From Bacteroides oleiciplenus YIT 12058 (GTDB lineage: Bacteria; Bacteroidota; Bacteroidia; Bacteroidales; Bacteroidaceae): a stretch of DNA of 64,000 nt. Location of the stretch: contig NZ_JH992943.1 of the NCBI RefSeq assembly GCF_000315485.1, positions 205,594 to 269,593 on the forward strand, read 5' to 3'. Of this stretch, positions 54,580 to 62,984 are shown in pieces. The notes under the pieces were generated by a model that did not search any database, was not told where the DNA came from, and saw only the letters and a program-made list of their open reading frames with translations. The position numbers were made by a program, and so were the translations under genes. Position 1 is the first letter of the stretch; every line of letters starts with the position of its first letter.

Positions 54580-56682
54580 TTATTCGAAATTGATAATACC
54601 ACCACCTGCATTCAGGTCTTCTCCATTACCACCATGACCGTGAGTATGGCCGATGGCATAATTCGGAGTCAAGGTATAAGAAACAATTCTCTTAACAACT
54701 ACAGTTACATCTACAACTTTCTTGTTTTTATCGATTACATGAACGGTATAAGACTTCTTAACTTGCTTTCTTTCCAGACTAAAGCTATCAATCTGTTTGT
54801 ATGCAGGTACTACAATAGTCGTAGAAAGAGCTGTTTTCACATAGGCATTAGTCGGCATAACATTAGCATAATCCACTTTAATCATATTTTTCAGCAGAGT
54901 TGTTACATAGCTCTTAGTTTCCGCATTCATACCACTTAAAGCTGCTTCTACAGCCATATCGGGAGTCTTTTCATCGTATGCCGTCCCCCCCATATAACTT
55001 CCATTTACAGTTACGTTAGCAGAAGCTGAACCGGTGTAACAAGGTTTATTGATAGGATCATCTTTCAATACAATACTTTCCTTAGAATTTATTTCAGATT
55101 CATAACCAAAACGGAATTTAGAGAAGTGGCTGATATTACCAACAAAAGTTTTGGAAGTCATATCATACTCAGCGTAGTTACCTGCATCTGCTCTCCACTC
55201 ACCTGTTTTTTCATCCAGATAGAGAACGCCTAATACATAATCAGGTTCTACCGTAATAGTCACAGGAGCGGGGAACTTGATTTCCATCGGCTTAGAGAAT
55301 ACCGTACCGCTCGGCTTACCTTCATAGGTACGTACAGATGCTGTAGCTTTTTCTGCAGGGATATCACGGGTTACGCTGATTACCTCTGCAGTTCCACCAA
55401 CGTAATAGACATTCGTGTTGGCCGGCAACGCTATTTGGTCAGCAACATCTTTGGTTTCCGATGTCATCTCTCCTGTTTCTTCATCAATAATAACTTCTTT
55501 AGATACCAATTCTACCACCAATGGCTCTTCTACCGGAACAACAGGAAACTCCTTTGTAATATCTACACCCAGCTCCTTTGCAATTTCTTCAATTTTATTT
55601 ACAACAGTTTCATCTTCCGTCTTTTTTATATCTTCCACTGTCGTATCCTCTGCTTTGTTTATAGGAACCTCAATATCTTTACTACCGCCCACACTTGGAT
55701 CTTCGGGAGGAACAGGCTCACCACCTTTCACTTTCAATACGATTTCGAAAGAAGTAACAGAAGTAGCACCAGTTTCAACAAATTTAATAATGCCGGCTTT
55801 TGCTTGTGTAGCATAGCCTCCCTTAGATACAGTCACAACAGCCAAAGTAGTCGGAGCTACACTTTCAGCAGGCACCTCTACACTAAAGTAACCATAACCA
55901 TTTGTTATCAAGTTATCCGTAGATGTACCAATATTAACCTTCACCTCAGCTCCATTTACAGCAACACCTTCTTCATTAGTCACAAAACCACATACGAAAT
56001 ACCTTGCAACTTTAGCAGCATCTTCTTTCTGCATCAACACTGCCACTGCAGAATTTACAATCTGGTCACCTTCGCCTTCTTCAGCAGCAACAGAGGCAAT
56101 ATTAATGGTTGCATAAGCATTTTTATAACCGTTTGCCGTGAGGACTGCATAATAAGTACCCGGCTGAATACCTTCTACAGCAAAAGTGTTACCTGTTGGT
56201 GTAACATCCAATCCAGGAATCACAACAGAAGTCAGCACAACTTTAGCACCACTTTCATCAGTAGCCGTACCCTTAATGTTATATTTCACTGTTTTGTAAG
56301 TTGGAGCATCCTTACCCGGATACATAGCCGCATTAGCCGTATAAACAGAGACTTGTCCATTCGCAATTTTTTCTACGTAAACTGAAGTAGTTACTGTCCG
56401 GAAATCCTCTTTGGTAATCTTCAGAACATTCATACCTTCCTTAGCAATCAACGTATAAGTACCGTCTGCAGCAGTAGTCACATCATTTACTTTAACTCCT
56501 TCCAATGGCGCACCAGTAGCTGCATTGGAAACAACACCCGCAATTTTATATACCGGTGCTACAGTGCTTGGCGCCTCAGTCGTCAATTCTTCTTTTTCGT
56601 AGCAACTTGCGAACATCCCGCAGATTACCACTAACATCAACGTCAATTTAACGTTAATACCAAACAAACTTTTCTTTTTCAT
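54580..56682 (-). CDS. Lipoprotein with regulatory-like beta domains and His/Gly tail, left copy
   Basis: 700 aa. Lipobox MFASC with Cys27 followed by YEKEE. Three carboxypeptidase-regulatory/CNA-B-like modules (about 45-115, 130-210, 228-315), an acidic linker (about 320-400), and a C-terminal region. The last residues are IGHTHGHGGNGEDLNAGGGIINFE, almost the same as the end of the right copy. A conserved His-rich end may bind metal or be recognised by its YjbH partner. No known enzyme domain. It is over twice as long as the right copy (315 aa). Confidence 0.78.
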   Translation of the reverse strand: MKKKSLFGINVKLTLMLVVICGMFASCYEKEELTTEAPSTVAPVYKIAGVVSNAATGAPLEGVKVNDVTTAADGTYTLIAKEGMNVLKITKEDFRTVTTSVYVEKIANGQVSVYTANAAMYPGKDAPTYKTVKYNIKGTATDESGAKVVLTSVVIPGLDVTPTGNTFAVEGIQPGTYYAVLTANGYKNAYATINIASVAAEEGEGDQIVNSAVAVLMQKEDAAKVARYFVCGFVTNEEGVAVNGAEVKVNIGTSTDNLITNGYGYFSVEVPAESVAPTTLAVVTVSKGGYATQAKAGIIKFVETGATSVTSFEIVLKVKGGEPVPPEDPSVGGSKDIEVPINKAEDTTVEDIKKTEDETVVNKIEEIAKELGVDITKEFPVVPVEEPLVVELVSKEVIIDEETGEMTSETKDVADQIALPANTNVYYVGGTAEVISVTRDIPAEKATASVRTYEGKPSGTVFSKPMEIKFPAPVTITVEPDYVLGVLYLDEKTGEWRADAGNYAEYDMTSKTFVGNISHFSKFRFGYESEINSKESIVLKDDPINKPCYTGSASANVTVNGSYMGGTAYDEKTPDMAVEAALSGMNAETKSYVTTLLKNMIKVDYANVMPTNAYVKTALSTTIVVPAYKQIDSFSLERKQVKKSYTVHVIDKNKKVVDVTVVVKRIVSYTLTPNYAIGHTHGHGGNGEDLNAGGGIINFE

Positions 56683-56697
56683 CTCAATAAAATTAAA

Positions 56698-57714
56698 TTA
56701 ATAAATTAGTAATTCTGATTTAATAAAATATGGGTTAAAACTATTTGATTGCATAATATTGTCGCCCGGCGATGAACGATAGGTGTTATAATAATACTGC
56801 TCATTCCCTGCATTATACGCCATTCCCATATTCCTGGAAGAAGTGACCCGGGGAATATATCCTTTCCGTTTATATCTATAGGGCGGAAGAGCAATTTGAA
56901 AACGGAAACCACCATTTGCCTTTGCATCCGGACTTTTCATTGCAAAAAAGCCAATAGAAGCATAACGAAAATGCCGGATAACATCTACCCGAATACCTTT
57001 TTCTCCCAATAAATACTGTTCAAGTTTCATTGTTGTTTCTATATTATATCGTGGCCAATAAAAAGAACCTCCCACTGACCAAGTCAATTGTTTCTTTGTT
57101 CCAAAATGACACGTAAAGCCATCCCAGTACGCAGCGCCTGTATACCCGATGCGAGCTTCAACCCCAAACCTATTATCACGAACCAATCGATGATTCACTT
57201 TCAAGTCGACTCCATAACGTTCGCTACTAAAATGCCCCACAGTCAGTGTTCCCCATATATTATAAGGTAGTCTTACCGCCTGCGATATACCTACGAATCC
57301 AGGATGTACTTTATCATATAGATAAGGATATCCATCATTATAGACCGGAACCACCATTTGGGTTGTCAGCTTCATTCCTTTCCAGAAAGAAACTTCAACA
57401 GCCGGCGCCAAATTAAACAGCACTTGATATATTTGCGTGATTACCAAGTTTTTTAAAGACAATTCCGGATATATCACCACATCTACTTTAAACAAAGAGC
57501 TATTCCTTCTTTTTACTTTATCAGTCCTTTTCCAACTATTCCCCAGATTATAACTTACAGTCCAGTCTTTACGAGTTGGCCCAGGCATGCTGTCACCAGT
57601 AATCGGCTTATAAAGCAAAGATATCTGAGGTACATTATTATCGAGAACAATGACTCGGCATGGCTTTTTATCCGGAAATGAGGATAAGAGCTTAGATAGA
57701 TAAATAAAACACAC
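56698..57714 (-). CDS. YjbH C-terminal-half-like protein, left copy, lacking its N-terminus (silent cassette)
   Basis: 338 aa as open. From PDKKPCRVIVLDNN onwards it matches the right copy (59913-61163), ending NPYFIKSELL. The preceding 13 residues (MCFIYLSKLLSSF) are unrelated to it, and about 90 residues with the signal peptide are missing. The break coincides with a 17-bp sequence (57659-57675) that is inverted in the right copy at 60183-60199. No TAnnTTTG promoter is seen upstream on this strand. It would become complete, in frame, if the 2.5 kb between were inverted. In the current orientation it is probably not exported or expressed. Confidence 0.75.
   Translation of the reverse strand: MCFIYLSKLLSSFPDKKPCRVIVLDNNVPQISLLYKPITGDSMPGPTRKDWTVSYNLGNSWKRTDKVKRRNSSLFKVDVVIYPELSLKNLVITQIYQVLFNLAPAVEVSFWKGMKLTTQMVVPVYNDGYPYLYDKVHPGFVGISQAVRLPYNIWGTLTVGHFSSERYGVDLKVNHRLVRDNRFGVEARIGYTGAAYWDGFTCHFGTKKQLTWSVGGSFYWPRYNIETTMKLEQYLLGEKGIRVDVIRHFRYASIGFFAMKSPDAKANGGFRFQIALPPYRYKRKGYIPRVTSSRNMGMAYNAGNEQYYYNTYRSSPGDNIMQSNSFNPYFIKSELLIY
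57659..57675 (-). repeat. 17-bp inverted repeat, left arm of predicted invertible segment
   Basis: CATGGCTTTTTATCCGG here, and its exact complement at 60183-60199. Homology between the two YjbH-C genes stops right at the outer edge. Confidence 0.7.
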
Positions 57715-58015
57715 AATATGCTATCCTTTAGTCTATTGCATAATAATAGACAATACTATTGCTCATTCATATTGCTTCTTTTTTAGACAATAATATCATA
57801 TATTTGTTGCTGGTTTGTTACTATTTCTACATCTTTGCAGGAAGTTTAATTCGCATTTATTTTTCTAATATTCAATAATTTAAACACAAAAAGAAGCAAT
57901 AGAATGAAACAAAAATCAAATGCACAATCATTTGAAACACATTTTTGTTACCCTATTGTTACCACAAAAGATATTATGTATATTTATTTAACCACAAAGA
58001 TTTTAAAGTAGCAAT
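57715..58015. other. Leader of the recombinase gene
   Basis: AT-rich and gene-free. TATATTTG at 57799-57806 could be a plus-strand -7 element for the recombinase, without a good -33. A small inverted repeat (GTCTAT/ATAGAC) starts at 57731. No minus-strand promoter leading into the truncated gene is visible. Confidence 0.5.
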
Positions 58016-59155
58016 ATGAAAGAAGAACTAAAAATAAAAGAGCCAATAAAAATCAGAGTTAAGGACTTGACAAACGGAAGTAAATCAATATACCTTGATA
58101 TGTATATGAATGGGAAACGAAAGTATGAGTTCTTGAGATTATATATCATACCTGAAAACAGCAAATCGGATAGAGTACGCAATAGCGAAACGCTAAAATT
58201 AGCGAACGCCATTAAGGCTCAACGAATTATTGAACTACAAAATCAAAGTTACGGCTTCAAGGTCAACAAAGTGTCCAATATAAAACTGATCGATTACTTG
58301 CAGAGCATAGCCGAAAGAAAGTCAGAGAATGAAGTTCGTAAAACTGCTTTGCATGCCGTAATCTGTCACCTTAAGCGTTATGACCCTAATGAGATCCAGC
58401 TAAACCGGGTAGACAAAGAATATATTCTTGGCTTTTTAAACTACCTCACAACAGTCAAACAAACCCATAGCAAAAAAGAAAAACTGCTTCACGTCAATAC
58501 ACAAAACTATTATTATAAGATACTGAGGTACAGCCTGAATTATGCAATATCCGAAGAACTTATATCTGTCAATCCTATGGATAAAATAAAAAACGAAGAA
58601 AAGCCGCATCGCTATCGAACAGAAAGAGAATTTCTCACTATTGATGAACTGAAAAAACTTGCGCAAACTCCTTTTTACAATACATTATTAAAAAAAGCTT
58701 TCCTCTTCAGTTGCTTTTGCGGATTAAGACATTCTGATATTATAGCACTCACATGGAGAGATATAGAGATTGATGAGAATAAAAATTATCGTCTGCACAT
58801 TATTCAGAAAAAAACCAAAGAGGCAATTTCTCTACCATTAAGCCAGGAAAGCGTAAAACAGTTACCCAAACGAGAGAATGAAAAAGATAGTGATAAAATA
58901 TTCAAAGGATTAATTACCCTGGGAAGGACAAATGAGATCTTACCCAGATGGGCTGAACAAGCCGGAATTAAGAAACATATTACATTCCACACAGCCCGCC
59001 ATACCCATGCAACAATGTTACTGACTTTAGGAGTTGACTTGTATACTGTTTCCAAATTACTTGGACATACGAATATACTGACTACCCAGATTTATGCCAA
59101 GCTCGTAGACGAGAGTAAGAAAAAAGCAATCGATCTTATTCCAAACATAACATAA
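58016..59155 (+). CDS. Tyrosine site-specific recombinase (Tsr/integrase type)
   Basis: 379 aa. N-terminal arm-type DNA-binding part, SAM-like core-binding domain (about 85-185) and catalytic domain with the tetrad: Arg238 (CGLRHSD), Lys at 265-268 (QKKTK), His325-x-x-Arg328 (HTARHTHAT), His351 (LLGHTN) and Tyr360 (QIYAKL). All residues for strand cutting are present. Bacteroides enzymes of this kind (Tsr) invert neighbouring DNA that controls surface proteins. Its place between two divergent paralogous gene sets, inside a pair of 17-bp inverted repeats, fits that role. A phage or conjugative integrase is less likely because no other mobile genes are near. Confidence 0.9.
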   Translation: MKEELKIKEPIKIRVKDLTNGSKSIYLDMYMNGKRKYEFLRLYIIPENSKSDRVRNSETLKLANAIKAQRIIELQNQSYGFKVNKVSNIKLIDYLQSIAERKSENEVRKTALHAVICHLKRYDPNEIQLNRVDKEYILGFLNYLTTVKQTHSKKEKLLHVNTQNYYYKILRYSLNYAISEELISVNPMDKIKNEEKPHRYRTEREFLTIDELKKLAQTPFYNTLLKKAFLFSCFCGLRHSDIIALTWRDIEIDENKNYRLHIIQKKTKEAISLPLSQESVKQLPKRENEKDSDKIFKGLITLGRTNEILPRWAEQAGIKKHITFHTARHTHATMLLTLGVDLYTVSKLLGHTNILTTQIYAKLVDESKKKAIDLIPNIT

Positions 59156-59837
59156 TTGTTTTTTTAGATATAAGAGTATTTTAAAAGTAAATAGTAGACC
59201 CTTTGACGGAATTAACCACTAGCCTGGCTTTAGTCAAGAACATATCAAATAGGTATCTGGTCCGTACCTGCTCCGTAGCAAATTCGGTTAGAGATACCTT
59301 TAACCGAATTTGCTACGGAGCAGGTACGGACCAGGTACGGATCAGATGTGGACAGAATCCAGTCTTAGTCCTTTCAGATTCAAGAAAGAAAACAAAGAGT
59401 ATCATTTAGCATCAAACTGTAAAGAATATAATGTTTTTTGGCTTTAATTATTTCAATATTAACACCACGAATAAAGTTATTAGTCCCCAATATTATCTTC
59501 TTGATTCATTTCACCTTCACTACATTTCTTTTTTCCACATTAGCCCTTCAAACGCTCACAAACAAACATAAGAAATCGCTTTAGGAAATACAAAACGACA
59601 AATTGACATAAAGAATATATCTCCCTTCATATTAAGCAATTAATAATTCATTTTCTACAAAACATACATATAACGAGAATTACTTTTATAGCTATATTTC
59701 TCGCATAAATATCGTATTTATTAGTCATTTATTAACCTCTTAATCATGCATTATAAAGTCTTTAGAAAAGAATAGTAGTCTCAGGGAAACGATTATGCAA
59801 AAAAAGCTACATTATTTTATTTTTTCATGTAAATTTC
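59156..59837. other. Gene-free region with a large hairpin
   Basis: No coding sequence. It holds the 33-bp inverted repeat at 59258-59333; the rest (59420-59837) is AT-rich with no clear structure. Confidence 0.6.
59258..59333. repeat. 33-bp perfect inverted repeat (hairpin/cruciform)
   Basis: Arms 59258-59290 and 59301-59333 are exact complements, with a 10-base spacer (GAGATACCTT). They are GC-richer than their surroundings. Just beyond the right arm GGTACGGACCA is repeated as GGTACGGATCA, so an 11-bp motif occurs in tandem. Not followed by a T run. It may be a recombinase-binding site, a cruciform, or a bacterial palindromic repeat. Confidence 0.85.
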
Positions 59838-59868
59838 TTTGGTATTATTAAAAATGTGTCTATTTTTG
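59838..59868 (+). promoter_or_regulatory. Promoter of the right gene set
   Basis: TTTG at 59838-59841, 19 bases, TATTTTTG at 59861-59868: an exact match to the Bacteroidetes consensus. It lies inside the predicted invertible segment. Confidence 0.85.
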
Positions 59869-59912
59869 CACCATATTTTGTGTCGTAAAGATACAAAAAT
59901 TGAATAAACAAG

Positions 59913-61163
59913 ATGAGGTATAGAAACTCTAACATGCGAAAGTGTCTAACTACTAAAACAATAGCACAATGTGCAGCGTTCTTTTTATTCTGTTTGCTTC
60001 CTTTAAAAGGAGTTTGCCAAACAGGAGAAAGTACGGTAAATACTTTAGTAGAGATGGGATTTGAAAATGTAGGGTGGACGGAAGACGGCAAAGAACGCGT
60101 ATACGTATTGCAAAATTCCACATATCGTTTGAACGGAGTAGGTATTGGTAAAGCTGTAGATGTCATCCAAAAGATGGGTTTACCGGATAAAAAGCCATGT
60201 AGAGTAATCGTTTTAGACAATAATGTACCTCAAATTTCTCTTTACTATAAACCGGTAATCGGTGATAGTATTCCAGAAGCAAGTCGCCGGGATTGGGACG
60301 TCAGTTACGATTTAGGCGATTCATGGGAACAAATTCGGAAACAAAAGAGAAAAAATAGTTCTTTGTTTAAGGTAGATATTGTAGTATATCCGGAACTGAA
60401 ACTGAAGAACCTGGTCATAACACAGATATATCAGGTTCTTTTCAATTTGAATCCTACGATTGAAGTTTCGTTGTGGAAAGGTATGAAATTTATCGGGCAA
60501 GTTATTATTCCCGTATATAATGAATATGGAAGTTCTTATGAACAAGTTCGCCAAGGCTATGTAGCTTTATCGCAATCTGTGAGACTTCCGTACAATATTT
60601 TTCTGACGGCAACAATCGGTTCATTCAATAATTATCGTTGGGGAGGAACTTTGGATGCAAAACATATTTTTAAAGATGAACGGTTTTCAGTGGAAGGACG
60701 CATTGGCTATACCGGGCGTTCACGTTTTGAGGATTGGCGCTGGAAAGTAAGTCCTTTGAAGCGTATAACCTGGAATTTGGGAGGCAGCTTTTACTGGCCT
60801 GAGTATAATACATCGCTCTCCTTGAAAGTTGAACAGTATTTGTTAGGTGAAAAAGGAGTTCGTTTCGATATGGTACGTAACTTTAGATATGTGTCTATCG
60901 GTTTTTATGGTATGAAAGTACAAAATGCCGGAAATAAAGGATATAATGGTGGCTTTCGTTTTCAAATCGCATTGCCGCCTTACAAATATAAAAGAAAAGG
61001 ATATATACCAAGGGTTATGCCCTCGGAATATTTCGGAATGTCGTATAATGCGGGTAACGAACAATATTATGGGCGTTCGTTCAATCCTCGTGTAGACGAC
61101 AATATGGCAACAGAGAATAGTTTTAACCCATATTTTATTAAATCAGAATTATTAAATTTTTAA
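59913..61163 (+). CDS. YjbH C-terminal-half-like outer membrane protein, right copy
   Basis: 416 aa (a start at codon 8, MRKCLTTK, is also possible). Signal peptide around residues 15-36 (CAAFFLFCLLPLKGVCQ). The first 90 residues include GFENVGWTEDGKERVYVLQNSTYRLNGVGIGKAVDVI, like the middle of YjbH. The rest is a barrel with VEQYLLGEKGVRFDMVRNFRYVSIGFYGM, like the end of E. coli YjbH (VGQYLAGDKGG). It comes first in the set, so the two YjbH halves are encoded in reverse order with a lipoprotein gene between. Outer membrane, likely for polysaccharide or adhesin export; exact role unknown. Confidence 0.82.
   Translation: MRYRNSNMRKCLTTKTIAQCAAFFLFCLLPLKGVCQTGESTVNTLVEMGFENVGWTEDGKERVYVLQNSTYRLNGVGIGKAVDVIQKMGLPDKKPCRVIVLDNNVPQISLYYKPVIGDSIPEASRRDWDVSYDLGDSWEQIRKQKRKNSSLFKVDIVVYPELKLKNLVITQIYQVLFNLNPTIEVSLWKGMKFIGQVIIPVYNEYGSSYEQVRQGYVALSQSVRLPYNIFLTATIGSFNNYRWGGTLDAKHIFKDERFSVEGRIGYTGRSRFEDWRWKVSPLKRITWNLGGSFYWPEYNTSLSLKVEQYLLGEKGVRFDMVRNFRYVSIGFYGMKVQNAGNKGYNGGFRFQIALPPYKYKRKGYIPRVMPSEYFGMSYNAGNEQYYGRSFNPRVDDNMATENSFNPYFIKSELLNF
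60183..60199 (+). repeat. 17-bp inverted repeat, right arm of predicted invertible segment
   Basis: CCGGATAAAAAGCCATG, coding PDKKPC in the YjbH-C gene; the exact complement is at 57659-57675, in the same codon frame. Confidence 0.7.
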
Positions 61164-61175
61164 TTTTTTATTGAG

Positions 61176-62123
61176 ATGAAAATGAAAAGTAATTTTTTTG
61201 GTGTTACCGCTAAGTTAGCGATAGCCATTTTAGCAGTCGGTACTATGTTTACAAGCTGCTATGATTCAGAAAACGGTGATGTTTCAAAACCGTATAAGGC
61301 ACCGGATGCAGTTTATACATTTGTTGTTACGGTAAGCAATGGTATTACAGGCGCCCCTGTAAGTAATGCTACTGTTACTGCTGGTTCTACTGCATGTGCA
61401 TCTGTAGGTAATGGTGTTTATCAAGCAGTTGTTACTAACGACCAAACAGGAACTAAGATGCCGGCTACAATGACAGTATCAGTTGCAGCAACTAGCGAGT
61501 ATGAAAAAGCAGAAGCAACAGTAAACATAGCTACTATTGAGAATGGTCAAGCTATTACTTGCTATGCTAACATTATCGTAAATCCGACTGGATATGTTCC
61601 AGAAGGATTGAAAGTAGAAACTTCTTCTAATCTGACTTCTGAAACAGGTTCTTTCACTGGTGATAAGACTCTTGAAGGCGAGAATGTTGAATATGTAGAC
61701 AACATGGATATCATCAACTCATCTGATGATCCGATGCAAGTTACTAAAAACATTAAAGTTTTCATTGGTGCTAAATATCTGCAACAACCTGCTGAAACAA
61801 AAGCTATTGATGTTATTGCTGAACTTAAAAAGTACATTGAAAGCGTAGAAGGTACAGTAGGAACTGATTTCTCAACAGAAGTAAGACCTTACTCTTTCTT
61901 GTTGCCTGCTAAGTCTGCTTTGCAGAAGATTTCTGTTCAATACATGTATGATGATAAGACATTCAACTTTACATATAATGGTGTTTCATATGTTGCTAAG
62001 ACAAGACGCGTTGTTAGTGTAATCTTCAGCAATACTCCGGTATTGACAGAGATGTATCACGGACATGGACACGGTCATGGTCATGGTGGTGATTTGAATG
62101 CCGGTGGTGGTATCTTTGAATAA
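61176..62123 (+). CDS. Lipoprotein with His/Gly-rich tail, right copy
   Basis: 315 aa. Lipobox TMFTSC with Cys28 followed by YDSENGD. One carboxypeptidase-regulatory-like module (about 48-125), then a domain like the C-terminal part of the left copy, and the tail HGHGHGHGHGGDLNAGGGIFE. It may belong to the family annotated as DUF3869 in Bacteroides; I am not sure. Together with the left copy it defines a lipoprotein family with a fixed C-terminal end. It starts 12 bases after the YjbH-C gene, in one operon. Confidence 0.8.
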   Translation: MKMKSNFFGVTAKLAIAILAVGTMFTSCYDSENGDVSKPYKAPDAVYTFVVTVSNGITGAPVSNATVTAGSTACASVGNGVYQAVVTNDQTGTKMPATMTVSVAATSEYEKAEATVNIATIENGQAITCYANIIVNPTGYVPEGLKVETSSNLTSETGSFTGDKTLEGENVEYVDNMDIINSSDDPMQVTKNIKVFIGAKYLQQPAETKAIDVIAELKKYIESVEGTVGTDFSTEVRPYSFLLPAKSALQKISVQYMYDDKTFNFTYNGVSYVAKTRRVVSVIFSNTPVLTEMYHGHGHGHGHGGDLNAGGGIFE

Positions 62124-62172
62124 TAATTCAGTCAGAAAGATAGCGCAATAAAAAAATGAAAAGAAAGCAAAG

Positions 62173-62928
62173 ATGAGGTATATATTGGGAAAAGTAATCC
62201 TTATAGGTTTATTGCTGTGTTGTCCTCTCTTGCTTTCGGCTCAATTGACGTATGGTACCACCGGTTTATTGCATGCCCCTTCGGCAGAAATGCAAAGGGA
62301 TAAAACGGTGATGATTGGTGGTAACTTTTTGAATCAGGAGATAACTCCTCCTACATGGTACTATCATACGTACAATTATTTTCTGAATGTGACCATATTT
62401 CCCTGGTTAGAAGTGGCATACACATGTACACTTTTTAAAGCGGAAGCACTGGGCCTTGGTCCTTATGGTTACACAGGATTTACAAATCAGGACAGATATT
62501 TCTCTGTCCGACTGCGAGCTTTGAAAGAAGGACAATTCTGGAAACATATGCCGGCTGTGGTAGTGGGAGCTTCGGATCCTTATACTGAATCCGGTGATGG
62601 ACAGATATCATCAGTTGACGGTAACGGTTATTTTTGCCGCTTCTATATTGCGGCGACAAAACATATCCCGGTAGGAAAAGAGACGATAGGTGTACATCTC
62701 TCCTATCTTTTCAACCACCGCAACGATTATCCCTTAAACGGACCAGCTGTAGGCATTACCTACAACCCTTCTTTTCATCCGCAATTGCGAGTAATCGCAG
62801 AGTATGATTCGAAAGATTTTGCGTTGGGTGCCACCTATTTGCTTTTCAACCATTTGCATGCGCAGGTAGAATTGCAAAAAATGAAATACTTTACCGGCGG
62901 ACTTACTTACAAGATTTATTTGAAGTAA
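62173..62928 (+). CDS. YjbH N-terminal-half-like outer membrane protein, right copy
   Basis: 251 aa; signal peptide MRYILGKVILIGLLLCCPLLLSA. LTYGTTGLLHAPSAEMQRDKTVMIGGNF, IFPWLEVAYTCTL and FALGATYLLFNHLHAQVELQKMKYFTGGLTY match the first half of E. coli YjbH (GVGLLQTPTARM; LFPWLETTLRYTD). It pairs with the C-terminal half at 59913-61163. Likely a beta-barrel segment in the outer membrane. Confidence 0.8.
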   Translation: MRYILGKVILIGLLLCCPLLLSAQLTYGTTGLLHAPSAEMQRDKTVMIGGNFLNQEITPPTWYYHTYNYFLNVTIFPWLEVAYTCTLFKAEALGLGPYGYTGFTNQDRYFSVRLRALKEGQFWKHMPAVVVGASDPYTESGDGQISSVDGNGYFCRFYIAATKHIPVGKETIGVHLSYLFNHRNDYPLNGPAVGITYNPSFHPQLRVIAEYDSKDFALGATYLLFNHLHAQVELQKMKYFTGGLTYKIYLK

Positions 62929-62984
62929 GCGAGTGGTCGGAGCAAATAATTAAAAAAGAGTTGAAATACAAAAATAAAAAAACA

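Noticed and set aside
55435..56385. 316-codon plus-strand reading frame
   Set aside because: Lies entirely antisense to the lipoprotein gene 54580-56682; composition (many Phe, Ile, Tyr, Asn) is that of a shadow frame and there is no start context.
58016..59155. Integrated phage or conjugative element
   Set aside because: Only a recombinase gene is present; neighbours are paralogous surface genes and no relaxase, capsid or replication genes occur.
59258..59333. Transcription terminator or insertion-sequence end
   Set aside because: No T run after either arm, no transposase or target duplication; kept only as an unexplained palindrome.
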